DNA from: Fremontodendron californicum
Taxonomy: Eukaryota; Streptophyta; Magnoliopsida; Malvales; Malvaceae
Direction of reading: 5' to 3'
NCBI GenBank assembly: GCA_030761205.1
Contig: JAULJL010000041.1
Location: 3,358,001 to 3,422,000 of the forward strand
Length of the DNA: 64,000 nucleotides
In this document: piece after piece, positions 9,088-19,322 of the stretch
Layout: each line of letters begins with the position of its first letter
Position numbering within the stretch: position 1 is the first letter of the stretch
Program-made: the position numbers and the translations under genes
Notes under the pieces: model-generated
Databases searched by the model: none
The model's input: only the letters and a program-made list of their open reading frames with translations
Told to the model about the DNA's origin: nothing

Positions 9088-9621
9088 ATTCAAAACACTA
9101 ACTCAAGTGTTAATTGGGAAGGCAGCCCAATTAAAGATGAAATTGCCAACCTTCCATATTCAGATTTGCTTTCTCTTTCTCTTTCTCTTTCTTTTCCTTT
9201 TTCTTTTATTATTTTTATTGTTTTTATTTTTATTTCTTATGTTTCTTTGTTAATTGTGTTTACTGCTTTTAAGTTCATTTAGGCTGCATAAGTTTCTTTT
9301 GTTTAATAGTTCTTTTCTCTTACATATAATTCTTGCATTGAGGGATAATAGCATTACATTAATGACAATGTAAGAATTATGTGTGGGGGGAAGAATTTAG
9401 GATTTTATTTAAAGTGTTTTGTTTTTGAGTCTTTTTATGTTGTTTTTCTTTCTGATCCTTGTTTTGAAAAAAACACTAGATGTAAATATAATTTTTTTTT
9501 AACCCCGGTTAAATGGCGGATAACGGTACTCCGTGATTATTTAAATCGGTTCCATCAGCTACCCACAAAACTGATATTGTATATAAATTTCTCTTTCAAT
9601 TTTTTTTCATTTTTTTTCAGG
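9088..9621 (+). promoter_or_regulatory. Spacer and presumed promoter/leader of the ZnB-LOG cassette (A)
   Basis: It starts with the retroelement post-integrase spacer (GGGAAGGCAGCCCAA). A hairpin at 9354-9373 (TTACATT/AATGTAA) is followed by ATGTGTGGGGGGAAG. The segment from about 9470 (ACTAGATGTAAATATA) is shared by all cassette copies with a 5' end. It contains CCCCGGTTAAATGGCGG, the TATA-like TATATAAA at 9580-9587 and a long pyrimidine tract ending TTTTTTTCAG at 9620, one base before the ATG-containing GATGG. That tract looks like a 3' splice site. Use as a promoter or acceptor is inferred. Confidence 0.5.
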
Positions 9622-10158
9622 ATGGATGATATTCTCACAAGATTGCAGAAACGATTTCCTCCTTTTCCTCGAAATATTTTACTGAAGCTTTACCAAGTTC
9701 GACTTGAAAGATTAAGAATGCTTATGCACAAAGGGATTCCTGACGACATACGTTGGATAATTGAAGCCAAGGTACGTGAAGATGAATATCTTCCTGTTTT
9801 GCATTTACCAGGTACAGGTAGAAGCACTTTTGCAAAGAAGCGACGAGCAAAGCGCATGAGTTCAAATTGCCACAAATGTGCACGATGGACGTGTAACGGT
9901 AAATGTCGTTCTATTGGGATTTCGTCCTCTAATCGAGATGATAAAATTGAATTCATTAAGGATGGACTGAGTAAGGAGAATTTGGGTAATATCCAACTTT
10001 CTCTTGAGACGCATCCTAGTGGAGACGTACAAAGAGAAATTCTTGATTTATGGCTGCAATTCCAAAGGGAATGGCAACATCTTGGGAATCTGATGTTAAA
10101 AGACCCTGTTTGCCAGCTTGTAAGAAAACTGGATGGGAAGCATATCCTCGACTCATAG
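9622..10158 (+). CDS. ZnB: basic four-cysteine protein, element A (178 aa, intact copy)
   Basis: I do not recognise this as a named plant gene. The ATG follows the CAG of a pyrimidine tract. Residues 1-50 are amphipathic and Leu/Arg-rich. GRSTF (66-70) leads into a basic patch AKKRRAKR (71-78), then Cys83, 86, 91 and 95 (C-x2-C-x4-C-x3-C), a likely zinc-binding knot. The C-terminal half (100-178) is mixed and has a Trp at 151. A basic patch directly before a small cysteine cluster recalls the cysteine-rich nucleic-acid-binding proteins of carlaviruses and related plant RNA viruses, but cysteine spacing differs and the match is by eye only. The ORF is found in five places in the window, always upstream of LOG on the same strand. 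Nucleic-acid binding is the best guess. Confidence 0.6.
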   Translation: MDDILTRLQKRFPPFPRNILLKLYQVRLERLRMLMHKGIPDDIRWIIEAKVREDEYLPVLHLPGTGRSTFAKKRRAKRMSSNCHKCARWTCNGKCRSIGISSSNRDDKIEFIKDGLSKENLGNIQLSLETHPSGDVQREILDLWLQFQREWQHLGNLMLKDPVCQLVRKLDGKHILDS

Positions 10159-10665
10159 AAGGCGTTTAAGCCGTTTCTGGACGTAAAACCAGAGGAAGAT
10201 GTGAGCCACAATCACAACTACAATAAATGACTTCTCAGCTTTTGGTTTGATTTGCAATAACTTTATTTCGGTTTAATTTACGTGTTATTCGATTTGTGTA
10301 ATTATTCTCATTTTTTTTTATTCGTCTTTTACGGTTGATTTTTCTTCTCTTTTTTATTTTCTTCCTGAAATCACGCAAAAATCTTTTGTTAGGTTAACAT
10401 TTTCTTCTGACAGGTCAAATACACTTTCGGCGACATTATTACTCTTGACTTTTACGGTTGATTTTTCTTCTCTTTTTGATTTTCTTCCTGAAATCACGCA
10501 AAAATCTTTTGTTAGGTTAACATTTTCTTCTGACAGGTTAGATACACTTTCGGCGACATTATTACTCTTGTCTGATTCACTACTCAGTCCTCTATATATT
10601 ACACCATGTACTCATTCTCTTTCAGGCACTCGAAAAAAAAGAAAAAAAAAAAAAAGAAAAAAAAA
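10159..10665 (+). other. Spacer between ZnB and LOG (A)
   Basis: It holds ACAATAAATGAC (10220-10231, possible polyadenylation signal for ZnB), two copies of a 123-bp unit (10326-10571), the TATA-like CTATATAT (10592-10599) and the acceptor-like CATTCTCTTTCAG (10613-10625), then an A-rich leader. An upstream ATG at 10606 is in frame with LOG here and would add 20 residues. In B and J the A-tract length puts it out of frame. Confidence 0.7.
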
Positions 10666-11313
10666 ATGGAAAGTACTTCGTCCCAACGCATTAAAAAAAT
10701 TTGTGTCTTTGGAGGTGCTTATCCAGGGAAAAATAACATATTCGCTGATGAAGCCATAAGAGTTGGAGTAATACTTGCCCAACAAAAGATCCACTTGATT
10801 TATGGAGGCGGTAGTACGGGTTTCATGGGAGCAGTCGCTACAGCAGCACACGCCGGAGGAAGTCCAGTTCTAGGAATCGTGCCAAAACTATTCACAAGTT
10901 TTTGTGGACCTACCGTGGGTAAGGAAATACAAGTCTGGAGTATCCCTGAACGGATGACAATCATGTACCATTCTGCCGATGCATTCATTGCTCTACCAGG
11001 AGGTCTGGGTACATTGGAAGAAATAGCTTGCGTGGCTTCTTGGTCATCTTTGGTCACAAATAAGAAACCCATTGGTTTGCTTAATATTAATGGTTATTTT
11101 AGTAATTTGCTTTCATATTTAGATAATGCTGTGGATAATGGATTCATGTTTTCAGAGGCAAGGAGAACCATAATTTCTGCTACAACCATTGAAGATTTAC
11201 TCAAAAAGCTCCAAGCTTATGAGTGTTTATCTGCTACGGTTGTTTCGCAAACGCTCGGAAAAAGAAAAAGAGATATGGACGAGCAAAGAGTGGATTGCAC
11301 TTTGTCTTTGTGA
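10666..11313 (+). CDS. LOG: LOG-like cytokinin-activating enzyme (A copy)
   Basis: This is a 215-aa intact ORF with ICVFGG, IYGGG, IPERM (Arg96) and PGGLGTLEE (111-119), as in the B copy. It differs from B at four kinds of sites seen by eye: His43, Ser50, Phe53, Cys187 and Arg208. Phe53 lies in the GGGSTGFMG loop, where Leu is the usual residue, so a mild effect is possible. I start at the ATGGAAAG shared by all copies, although an in-frame ATG 60 bases upstream exists here. No introns are present. The 3' flank has CTACAGGTAATAT, which resembles a 5' splice site, then the TGACATTG/CAATGTCA hairpin. Confidence 0.9.
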   Translation: MESTSSQRIKKICVFGGAYPGKNNIFADEAIRVGVILAQQKIHLIYGGGSTGFMGAVATAAHAGGSPVLGIVPKLFTSFCGPTVGKEIQVWSIPERMTIMYHSADAFIALPGGLGTLEEIACVASWSSLVTNKKPIGLLNINGYFSNLLSYLDNAVDNGFMFSEARRTIISATTIEDLLKKLQAYECLSATVVSQTLGKRKRDMDEQRVDCTLSL

Positions 11314-13410
11314 CATTATCTAACATTTTGTTTGTTGTGTCTCAGTTATAATAAGTGGTTAGCAACCTCTACAGGTAATATCTCCTAAATTCTACCTTTA
11401 AAATTTGACATTGGGGACAATGTCATATTTTAGTAGGGGGTAAGGGACATATTTTGCTAATCTAAAAAAAAAATAAAAAAATAAAAAAATTTAAGAAGTA
11501 TTCATTCTGAACAAGGTCTGAGTAAGGGAGACTTGAGACATACCTTATCAGTTTGATTTCTTCTTTTCAAAAAAAAAAAAATAAAATAAAAAAAAATAGA
11601 GTTTGTTGTGTTTTAAGCAATTTAGAAGTATTCATTCTGAACAAGGTCTGAGTAAGGGAGACTTGAGACATACCTTGTCAGTTTGATTTTAATCTTTTTA
11701 TGTTTACTTGTTAATTTTTGTTTAGTATTTTAGGATTATTTAGGTTGCATGAGTTTGTTTTGTTTTGAGTCTTAGTTGTTCCTATTCTTATGTTATTAGT
11801 TCTTTTCCCTTACACATGATTCTTTCATTTGTGTTAATAGACTTACATTGAGGACAATGTAAGAATTAAGTGTGGGGGGAATGATTTAGGATTTCTTTTA
11901 TTTTTGTCTACTATTTTTTTTTTATGAGTCTTTATTATTATTATTATTTTTAGTGTGTTTTAGTTCCTTTTTAATACAATGATGAGATATGAATTGCATA
12001 GGTCTAAACTGGTTATTAGTGAGAAGATTTTCATGAGAATTGAGCTTGATGTCAACCTTTTTATGAGCCAATGTTAATATGATATGTTGATTGAGAAAGA
12101 AGCATGTTTAGACTTAATCTGACTTGTATAATCATCCTTGTGAGTTTTTGAGCCTATAATGATTGATGCATTATACAAATCAATCTAATTTCTTTCTTGA
12201 GTGCTCTTATGATTACATGATTCTCTAGAACTTGCTTTAAACCGTTTGAGACTATATTGATACATGTGACAACATGAATATGATAGAGGCATTAGGATTT
12301 TTAGCCAGAGCCAAACAGCCATCCCTTATTGATGTTCCAAGAGAACACACCCTTAGTGAACCAATTTGAGCCTACATTGAATAAGCTATCTCTTTGGTAA
12401 CCATAACTTGTCCCTAACCTAAATATACTTATATCTTTACCTTTGTTCCAAAGATGAATTAGCATGTTTTGAAACAAGTTGCAAAGACAAGGGATATTTT
12501 TAGTTAAAAATTTGGGTTAGAAACAAGAAATAAGTGTGGGGGGGAAAGAAAAGAAAAGTCAAGAGAAAAAGAAATGAAATACTGGCAAATACATTCCTAT
12601 GTAAAAAAAAAAATATATATGAATCATCTCTTGAATTTGTGGAAAAAGAAAAAGATGTTACAAAGACGTTTAGAATGAAGAAAAGGCCCAACATAAATAT
12701 CCGGCCTAGGTGACTATGTACTTGTAAAGAGTTTTGAGAAGTTTCTTTGTATGATCTTTTTATGTCTCTAAACTTTATGAACTCTTTGGAACCTTTGTGA
12801 TATCTTTATCCTTTTGTTCTTCAACCACATTACAAACCCCTTGGCCCCATTACAACCTTGATTAAAGACCTCTTGATTCATGAAGTTGTATGATCTAAAT
12901 AGTGGAGAATAGGTGGACAAGCAAGAATATGGTAGAACTGTTTTCATGAGATTGATTGAGTGTAAACACTTCACCACTACTTTAAAGAGTGAAAATCATG
13001 AGGGTATCCCATGTGAGAAGTTGAGATTAAATTTGAACATGCAATATTTTGATTGAGATATGTTATGCTCATATTGGCTTAACTCAAACAATTTACATTC
13101 AAGCATGATTTTTTGTGAAATTCTTTAAGCTATTGATTAGTTTATAAGACTTGTTCAAATATTGTATCTAATTTGTATTGAAAGGATTAGGAGTAAATAT
13201 TTTTAGTATATGCAGTTTATTTATATTTTAGTTTTTCAATGTTTGTGGGTATCGTTCTAGTAAACCCTCACGAGACTAAACTCGTCCACTAGGGACACCT
13301 AGGGGTTTAAAGGCTTGTGTCACATGCTAAGTGCCACCGTGATTTCCTACGAAAATGGATTAGATTAGATTTTCTTATTTTATTTTTATTGAGTCGTTGC
13401 TAGGGACTAG
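11314..13410 (+). other. 3' untranslated internal region of A
   Basis: No gene is visible. It contains a hairpin TGACATTG/CAATGTCA (11406-11425) with TAGTAGGGGGTAAGG after it, A-rich tracts, a 130-bp duplication (11494-11753), a second hairpin CTTACATTG/CAATGTAAG (11842-11863) with AAGTGTGGGGGGAA, and another AAGTGTGGGGGGG near 12532. A block ahead of the polypurine tract includes the stem ACGAG/CTCGT at 13270-13285 and is conserved in B, C, E, J and H. Confidence 0.75.
11494..11753 (+). repeat. 130-bp direct duplication after LOG in A
   Basis: AGAAGTATTCATTCTGAAC starts at 11494 and again at 11624. Other cassette copies have it once. Confidence 0.8.
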
Positions 13411-13432
13411 CAACAATCTAAGTGTGGGGGTG
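13411..13432 (+). other. Polypurine tract of A
   Basis: AAGTGTGGGGGTG directly precedes the 3' LTR, as in B, C, D, E, J and H. It would prime plus-strand synthesis. Confidence 0.8.
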
Positions 13433-15474
13433 TGATAACTCGTATAATTATATAGTTTTTAGTTATGTTTTATTAATGTTTTGTGTCAAATACGAGTTAT
13501 TATTGTTTAGTCTAATTGTGTTTATGATCTTTTATATTTTTATGTATTTTGGTGTTTTTCACAAGTTTCTTTGAGTGATTTCAGATTACTAGAATTAAGG
13601 GCAAATCCAGTTCAGTTTCAGTTCCGACACCTTTTGCCATATCAGCTATATCTCGAGTTTCACTGAAGCAATAAGGCTGAAATTTGTAGCCATGCAAAGC
13701 TAAGAGGCATATCTATCTTTTTCATGTTTTACACTTCTTAAAACGGAGTCGTTTTCCCTAGCGAAATCGACCATCAAGTTGGCTGATGTGCAATGACGTC
13801 TGTGCTGACATGTTTTCGTATTTTGCCCATATCTGCTTATCCACACCAGCAAAAGAGCTGATTCCAACGGCTATGGTTCCGTAACTGATAGGGGAACCTT
13901 TGTCTAGAAGACCATGTGATCAGATAAGGCCTCCAATATTGAAGAAATCGACCATCAAGGTGGCTGATGTGCAATGACGTCTGTGCTGACATGTTTTCGT
14001 ATTTTGCCCATATCTGCTTAACCACATCAGCAAATGAGCTGATTCCAACGGCTATGGTTCCGTAACTGATAGGGGAACCTTTCTCTAGAAGACCATGTGA
14101 TCAGATCAGGCCTCCAATATTGACGAAATCGACCATCAAGTTGGCTGATCAAAATCGTCATATACCTACCTTTGAAATTTGTAAAGCTTGTCTCTTGTCA
14201 TTTAGCCCTCCAAAATGTGTATAAATAGAGGGCCTTGGATGATTGTAAGGGATCATATTGTACATAGGTAGGATATTAGCCATTTTAATAAAATTCTCTA
14301 AGTTTTCTTCTTCTTTCTTTTCTCTAGTTTTCTTTCTTTTATCTAGTTTTCTTTTTCTTTAGAGAGAGCAAGAGGTTGGATAATTAATATTCTTCCTCTT
14401 CTTCTTTCTTTCTTTTATTTTCTTCTTAGATTTTCTTTAATTTTATGTTTATGTTTACAATGCCTATGCTAGGCTAAACTTCTATTTGGTTAAGGGTGAT
14501 TTCAAAGCCCTAGACATGTTTTGTGATTGATTTTCAGATTCTATATATCATTAATTTTCTATCAAAGTTGCTTATGTTCTTCTACAAGAATTGTTCATGA
14601 TGTTGTCTTGATTTATTTAGGTGTACAACTAGATAGATCTTGATAATTATCTATTGCTAGTTTAGGAGTCTTGATCCGTGTAATTGTCTTGATTTCCTAT
14701 TCATAAGTGGCAATTTGTGATTAATGATTATGGTCAAGTTTTCAATAATTGCAAAGTGGAACATAACCTAAGTTGAACAATCCGAGCTTATGTGTTTGTT
14801 GCTTAGATCAACCTATCTTTCTCATCATAAAGCTGCCATTAAATTGAATTTAGAGAGCTTATTCTAGGTTGTTTAATGGTTAGAGATTAAATAGAGAGCT
14901 TGTTCTATTTAACGACAAACTAAGGAAAGATTGGGGTAACAGAGCTTGTTGTTATCTACGGTTGTTAACTTTGATAGTTGGTTGATATTGATAGATCTGA
15001 AATTGATTCTTAATGATGTCTTGTGGTGGAGAATGAAACCTTAACCATATTTTTCATATTTGATTCTTCTTACTTATTTGTTTTCTTACTTTTAGTTTGC
15101 TTATTTTTTTATATTTATTTTTATTGGCTGGTTATACCGCCTAATTTGTATATTAACTTTGTTTTATTTTTATTGGCTGGTTATACCGCCTAATTTAGTA
15201 TATATATTTTTATTGGCTGGTTATACCGCCTAATTTAGTATATATATTTTTATTGGCTGGTTATACCGCCTTGCATCTTATTCTTATTATTTACTTTAGT
15301 TTAAATCTGGCTTCAAAAACCCCTTTTCTTTTATTGTTCTTGAATTTAAGTTTTAAACTATTAACTTATAAACTAAAACCCAATCCCTGAGGACTCGACC
15401 CTTGCTAACTACTATACTTACAATTTATCTTTTTAGTGCAAGGTTAAATAAGATACACTCTTTTGGGTGCATCA
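13433..15474 (+). repeat. 3' LTR of element A
   Basis: It is 2042 bp, like the 5' LTR. By eye the two differ at 6450 region (GGCATCC against GGCCTCC) and in the pyrimidine stretch (TTCTCTAG against TTATCTAG at 14340). TGAAT follows. Confidence 0.95.
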
Positions 15475-15479
15475 TGAAT
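15475..15479. repeat. Right target-site duplication of element A (TGAAT)
   Basis: It matches 5945-5949 and marks the return to the internal region of B. Confidence 0.95.
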
Positions 15480-16274
15480 CATCTCTTGAATTTGTGGAAA
15501 AAGAAAAAGATGTTACAAAGTTGTTTAGAATGAAGAAAAGGCCCAACATGAATATCCGGCCTAGGTGACTATGTGCTTGTAAAGAGTTTTGAGAAGTTTC
15601 TTTGTATAATTTTTTTATGTCTCTAAACTTTATGAACTCTTTGGAACCTTTGTGATATCTTTATCCTTTTGTTCTTCAACCACATTACAAACCCCTTGGC
15701 CCCATTACAACCTTGATTAAAGACCTCTTGATTTATGAAGTTGCATGATCTTTTAGTGGAGAATAGGTGGACAAGCAAGCATATGGTAGAAGTGTTTTCA
15801 TGAGATTGATTGAGTGTAAACACTTTACCACTACTTTAAAGAGTGAAAATCAAGAGAGTATCCCATGTGAGAAGTTGAGATTAAGTTTGAATATGCACTA
15901 TTTTGATTGAAATATGTTATGTTAATATTGGCTTAACTCAAACTATTTACATTCAAGCAAGATTTTTTGTGAATTTCTTTAAGCTATTGATTAGTTTTTA
16001 AGACTTGTCCAATGATTATCTCAACTTTATATTGGAAGGATTAGTTATAATTATTATTTTTAGTTTTTCTTATGTTTTCAATGTTTGTGGGTATCGTCCT
16101 AGTAAACCCTCACGAGACTAAACTCGTCCACTAGGGACACCTAGGGGTTTAAAGGCTTGTGTCACATGCTAAGTGCCACCGTGATTTCCTACGAAAATGG
16201 ATTAGATTAGATTTTCTTATTTTATTTTTATTGAGTCATTGCTAGGGACTAGCAACAATCTAAGTGTGGGGGTG
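15480..16274 (+). other. 3' internal region of B, continued, with polypurine tract
   Basis: It begins CATCTCTTGAATTTG, the exact continuation of the sequence broken at 5949, and ends CAATCTAAGTGTGGGGGTG before the LTR. No gene is visible. Confidence 0.9.
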
Positions 16275-18365
16275 TGATAACTCGTATAATTATATAGTTT
16301 TTAGTTATGTTTTATTATTGTTTTGTGTCAAATACGAGTTATTATTATTTAGTCTAATTGTGTTTATGATCTTTTATATTTTTATGTAATTTGATGTTTT
16401 TCACAAGTTTCTTTGAGTGATTTCAGATTACTAGAATTAAGGGCAAATCCAGTTCAGTTCCAGTTCCGACACCTTTTGCCATATCAGCTATATCTGGAGT
16501 TTCACTGAAGCAATAAGGCTGAAATTTTACCCGTGCAAATCTAAGAGGCATATCTATCTTTTTCATGTTTTACACTTCTTGAAACGGAGTCGTTTTCCCT
16601 AGCGAAATCAACCATCAAGATGGCTGATGTGCAATTACGTCTGTCCTGAGCAGTTTTCGCATTTTGACCATATCGTCCGATACACATCAGCAAATGAGCT
16701 GATTCCAACGGCTATGGATCACTAACTGATAGGGGGACATTTGTCTAGAAGACCATGTGATCAGATAAAGCCTCCAATATTGAAGAAATCGACCATCAAG
16801 TTGGCTGATGTGCAATGACGTCTGTGCTGACCTGTTTTCGTATTTTGCCCATATCTTCTTCTCCACATCAGAAAATGAGCTGATTCCAACGGCTATGAAT
16901 CAGTAACTCATAGGGGAACATTTTTATAGAAGACCATGTGATCAGATCAGGCCTCCAAGATTGACAAAATCGACCATCAAGTTGGCTGATCAAAATGGTC
17001 ATACAATATGACGAAAATTGTTAGAAAAATGCACCCACCTATTATACCTACCTTTGAAATTTGTAAAGCTTGTCTCTTGTCATTTAGCCCTCCAAAATGT
17101 GTATAAATAGAGGGCCTTGGATGATTGTAGAGGATCATATTGTACATAGGTAGGATATTAGCCATTTTAATAAAATTCTCTAAGTTTTCTTCTTCTTTCT
17201 TTTCTCTAGTTTTCTTTCTTTTCTCTAGTTTTCTTTTTCTTTAGAGAGAGCAAGAGGTTGGATAATTAATATTCTTCCTCTTCTTCTTTCTTTCTTTTAT
17301 TTTCTTCTTAGATTTTCTTTAATTTTATGTTGATGTTTACAATGCCTATGCTAGGCTAAACTTCTATTTGGTTAAGGGTGATTTCAAAGCCCTAGACATG
17401 TTTTATAATTGATTTTCAGATTCTATCTATCATTAATTTTCTATCAAAGTTGCTTATGTTCTTCTACAAGAATTGTTCATGATGTTGTCTTGATTTATTT
17501 AGGTGTACAACTAGATAAATCTTGATAATTATCTATTGCTAGTCTAGGAGTCTTGATCCGTGTAATTGTCTTGATTTCCTATTCATAAGTGGCAATTTGT
17601 GATTAATGATTATGGTCAAGTTTTCAATAATTGCAAAGTAGAACATAACCTATGTTGAACAATCCGAGCTTATGTGTTTGTTGCTTAGATCAACCTATCT
17701 TTCTCATCATAAAGCTGCCATTAAATTGAATTTAGAGAGCTTATTCTAGGTTGTTTAATGGTTAGAGATTAAATAGAGAGCTTGTTCTATTTAACGACAA
17801 ACTAAGGAAAGATTGGGATAACAGAGCTTGTTGTTATCTACGGTTGTTAACTTTGATAGTTGGTTGATATTGATAGATCTGAAATTGATTCTTAATGATG
17901 TCTAGTGGTGGAGAATGAAACCTTAACCATATTTTTCATATTTGATTCTTCTTACTTACTTGTTTTCTTACTTTTCTAGTTTGCTTATTTTTAAAAGTAT
18001 ATTTATTTTTATTGGCTGGTTATACCGCCTAATTTGTATATTAACTTTGTTTTATTTTTATTGGCTGGTTATACCGCCTAATTTAGTATATATATTTTTA
18101 TTGGCTGGTTATACCGCCTAATTTAGTATATATATTTTTATTGGCTGGTTATACCGCCTTGCATCTTATTCTTATTATTTACTTTAGTTTAAATCTGGCT
18201 TCAAAAACCCCTTTTCTTTTATTGTTTTCTTTGAACGTAAGTTATAAACTAATAACTCATAGATTAAAACCCAATCCCTGAGGACTCGACCCTTGCTAAT
18301 CATTATACTTACAATTGATCTTTTTAGTGCAAGGTTAAATAAGATACACTCTTTTGGGTGCATCA
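16275..18365 (+). repeat. 3' LTR of element B
   Basis: It is 2091 bp and shares the diagnostic CTATGAATCAGTAACTCATAGG with 1-1573. The right flank from 18366 is the 3' internal region of another element, so B sits inside C. Confidence 0.93.
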
Positions 18366-19322
18366 AATTTTTTGAAAATTTGGGTTAGAACAAAAGATAA
18401 GTGTGGGGGAGGAGAAAGGCAAAAGTCAAGAGAAAAATAGAGGGAATATTGCCAAATACATTCCCATGTGAAAAAAAATTTTTTTTTTTGAATAATCTCT
18501 TGAACTTCTAGTTAAAGAAAAGAAAAAGATGTTCGAAAGTTGGTTAGAATGAAGTAAAGGCTCAACATGAAATATTCAGCCTATGTGATTATGTACTTCT
18601 AAAGAATATTGAGAAAGTTTTATCTGCAAAATCTTATTTTGTCTCTAAATTCTATGAAGTCTTTGGAATGTTTGTGATATCTTTTCGTTTTTATTCTTTA
18701 ACCACATTATTACCTCTTGGCCCCATTACAACCTTGATTAAAGACCTCTTGATTTATGAAGTTGCATGATCTTTTAGTGGAGAATAGGTGGACAAGCAAG
18801 CATATGGTAGAAGTGTTTTCATGAGATTGATTGAGTGTAAACACTTTACCACTACTTTAAAGAGTGAAAATCAAGAGAGTATCCCATGTGAGAAGTTGAG
18901 ATTAAATTTGAACATGCACTATTTTGATTGAGATATGTTATGCTAATATTGGCTTAACTCAAACAATTTACATTCAAGCATGATTTTTTGTGAAATTTTT
19001 TAAGCAATTGATTAGTTTATAAGACTTGTTCAAATATTGTCTCTAATTTGTATTGAAAGGATTAGGAGTAAATATTTTTAGTATATGTAGTTTATTTATA
19101 TGTAGTTTATTTATATTTTAATTTTTCAATGTTTGTGGGTATCGTTCTAGTAAACCCTCACGAGACTAAACTCGTCCACTAGGGACACCTAGGGGTTTAA
19201 AGGCTTGTGTCACATGCTAAGTGCCACCGTGATTTCCTACGAAAGTGGATTAGATTAGATTTTCTTATTTTATTTTTATTGAGTCGTTGCTAGGGACTAG
19301 CAACAATCTAAGTGTGGGGGTG
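18366..19322 (+). other. 3' internal region of element C
   Basis: No gene is visible. It begins AATTTTTTGAAAATTTGGG, internal sequence shared with F and J, and ends with AAGTGTGGGGGTG. The rest of C should lie left of B, outside the window. Confidence 0.75.

Larger units (their letters stand above)
5950..15474 (+). mobile_element. Element A: complete non-autonomous Ty3/gypsy-type LTR retrotransposon carrying ZnB and LOG
   Basis: It is 9525 bp long, with 2042-bp LTRs that I found to differ at only two positions, a tRNA-Asp primer-binding site, the gag remnant, an intact ZnB gene, an intact LOG gene, a long 3' region, a polypurine tract and the TSD TGAAT. No protease, RT or integrase is present, so it must be moved by enzymes of a relative such as K. 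The near-identity of its LTRs indicates very recent insertion. Confidence 0.95.

Noticed and set aside
9690..10211. 173-codon antisense ORF opposite ZnB (also 52288 and 56619)
   Set aside because: It is as long as ZnB itself, but the sense frame has the cysteine/basic layout and a start in a conserved leader. The antisense ORF stays open where sense has a stop in J, which I take as chance, though it makes the choice less than certain.
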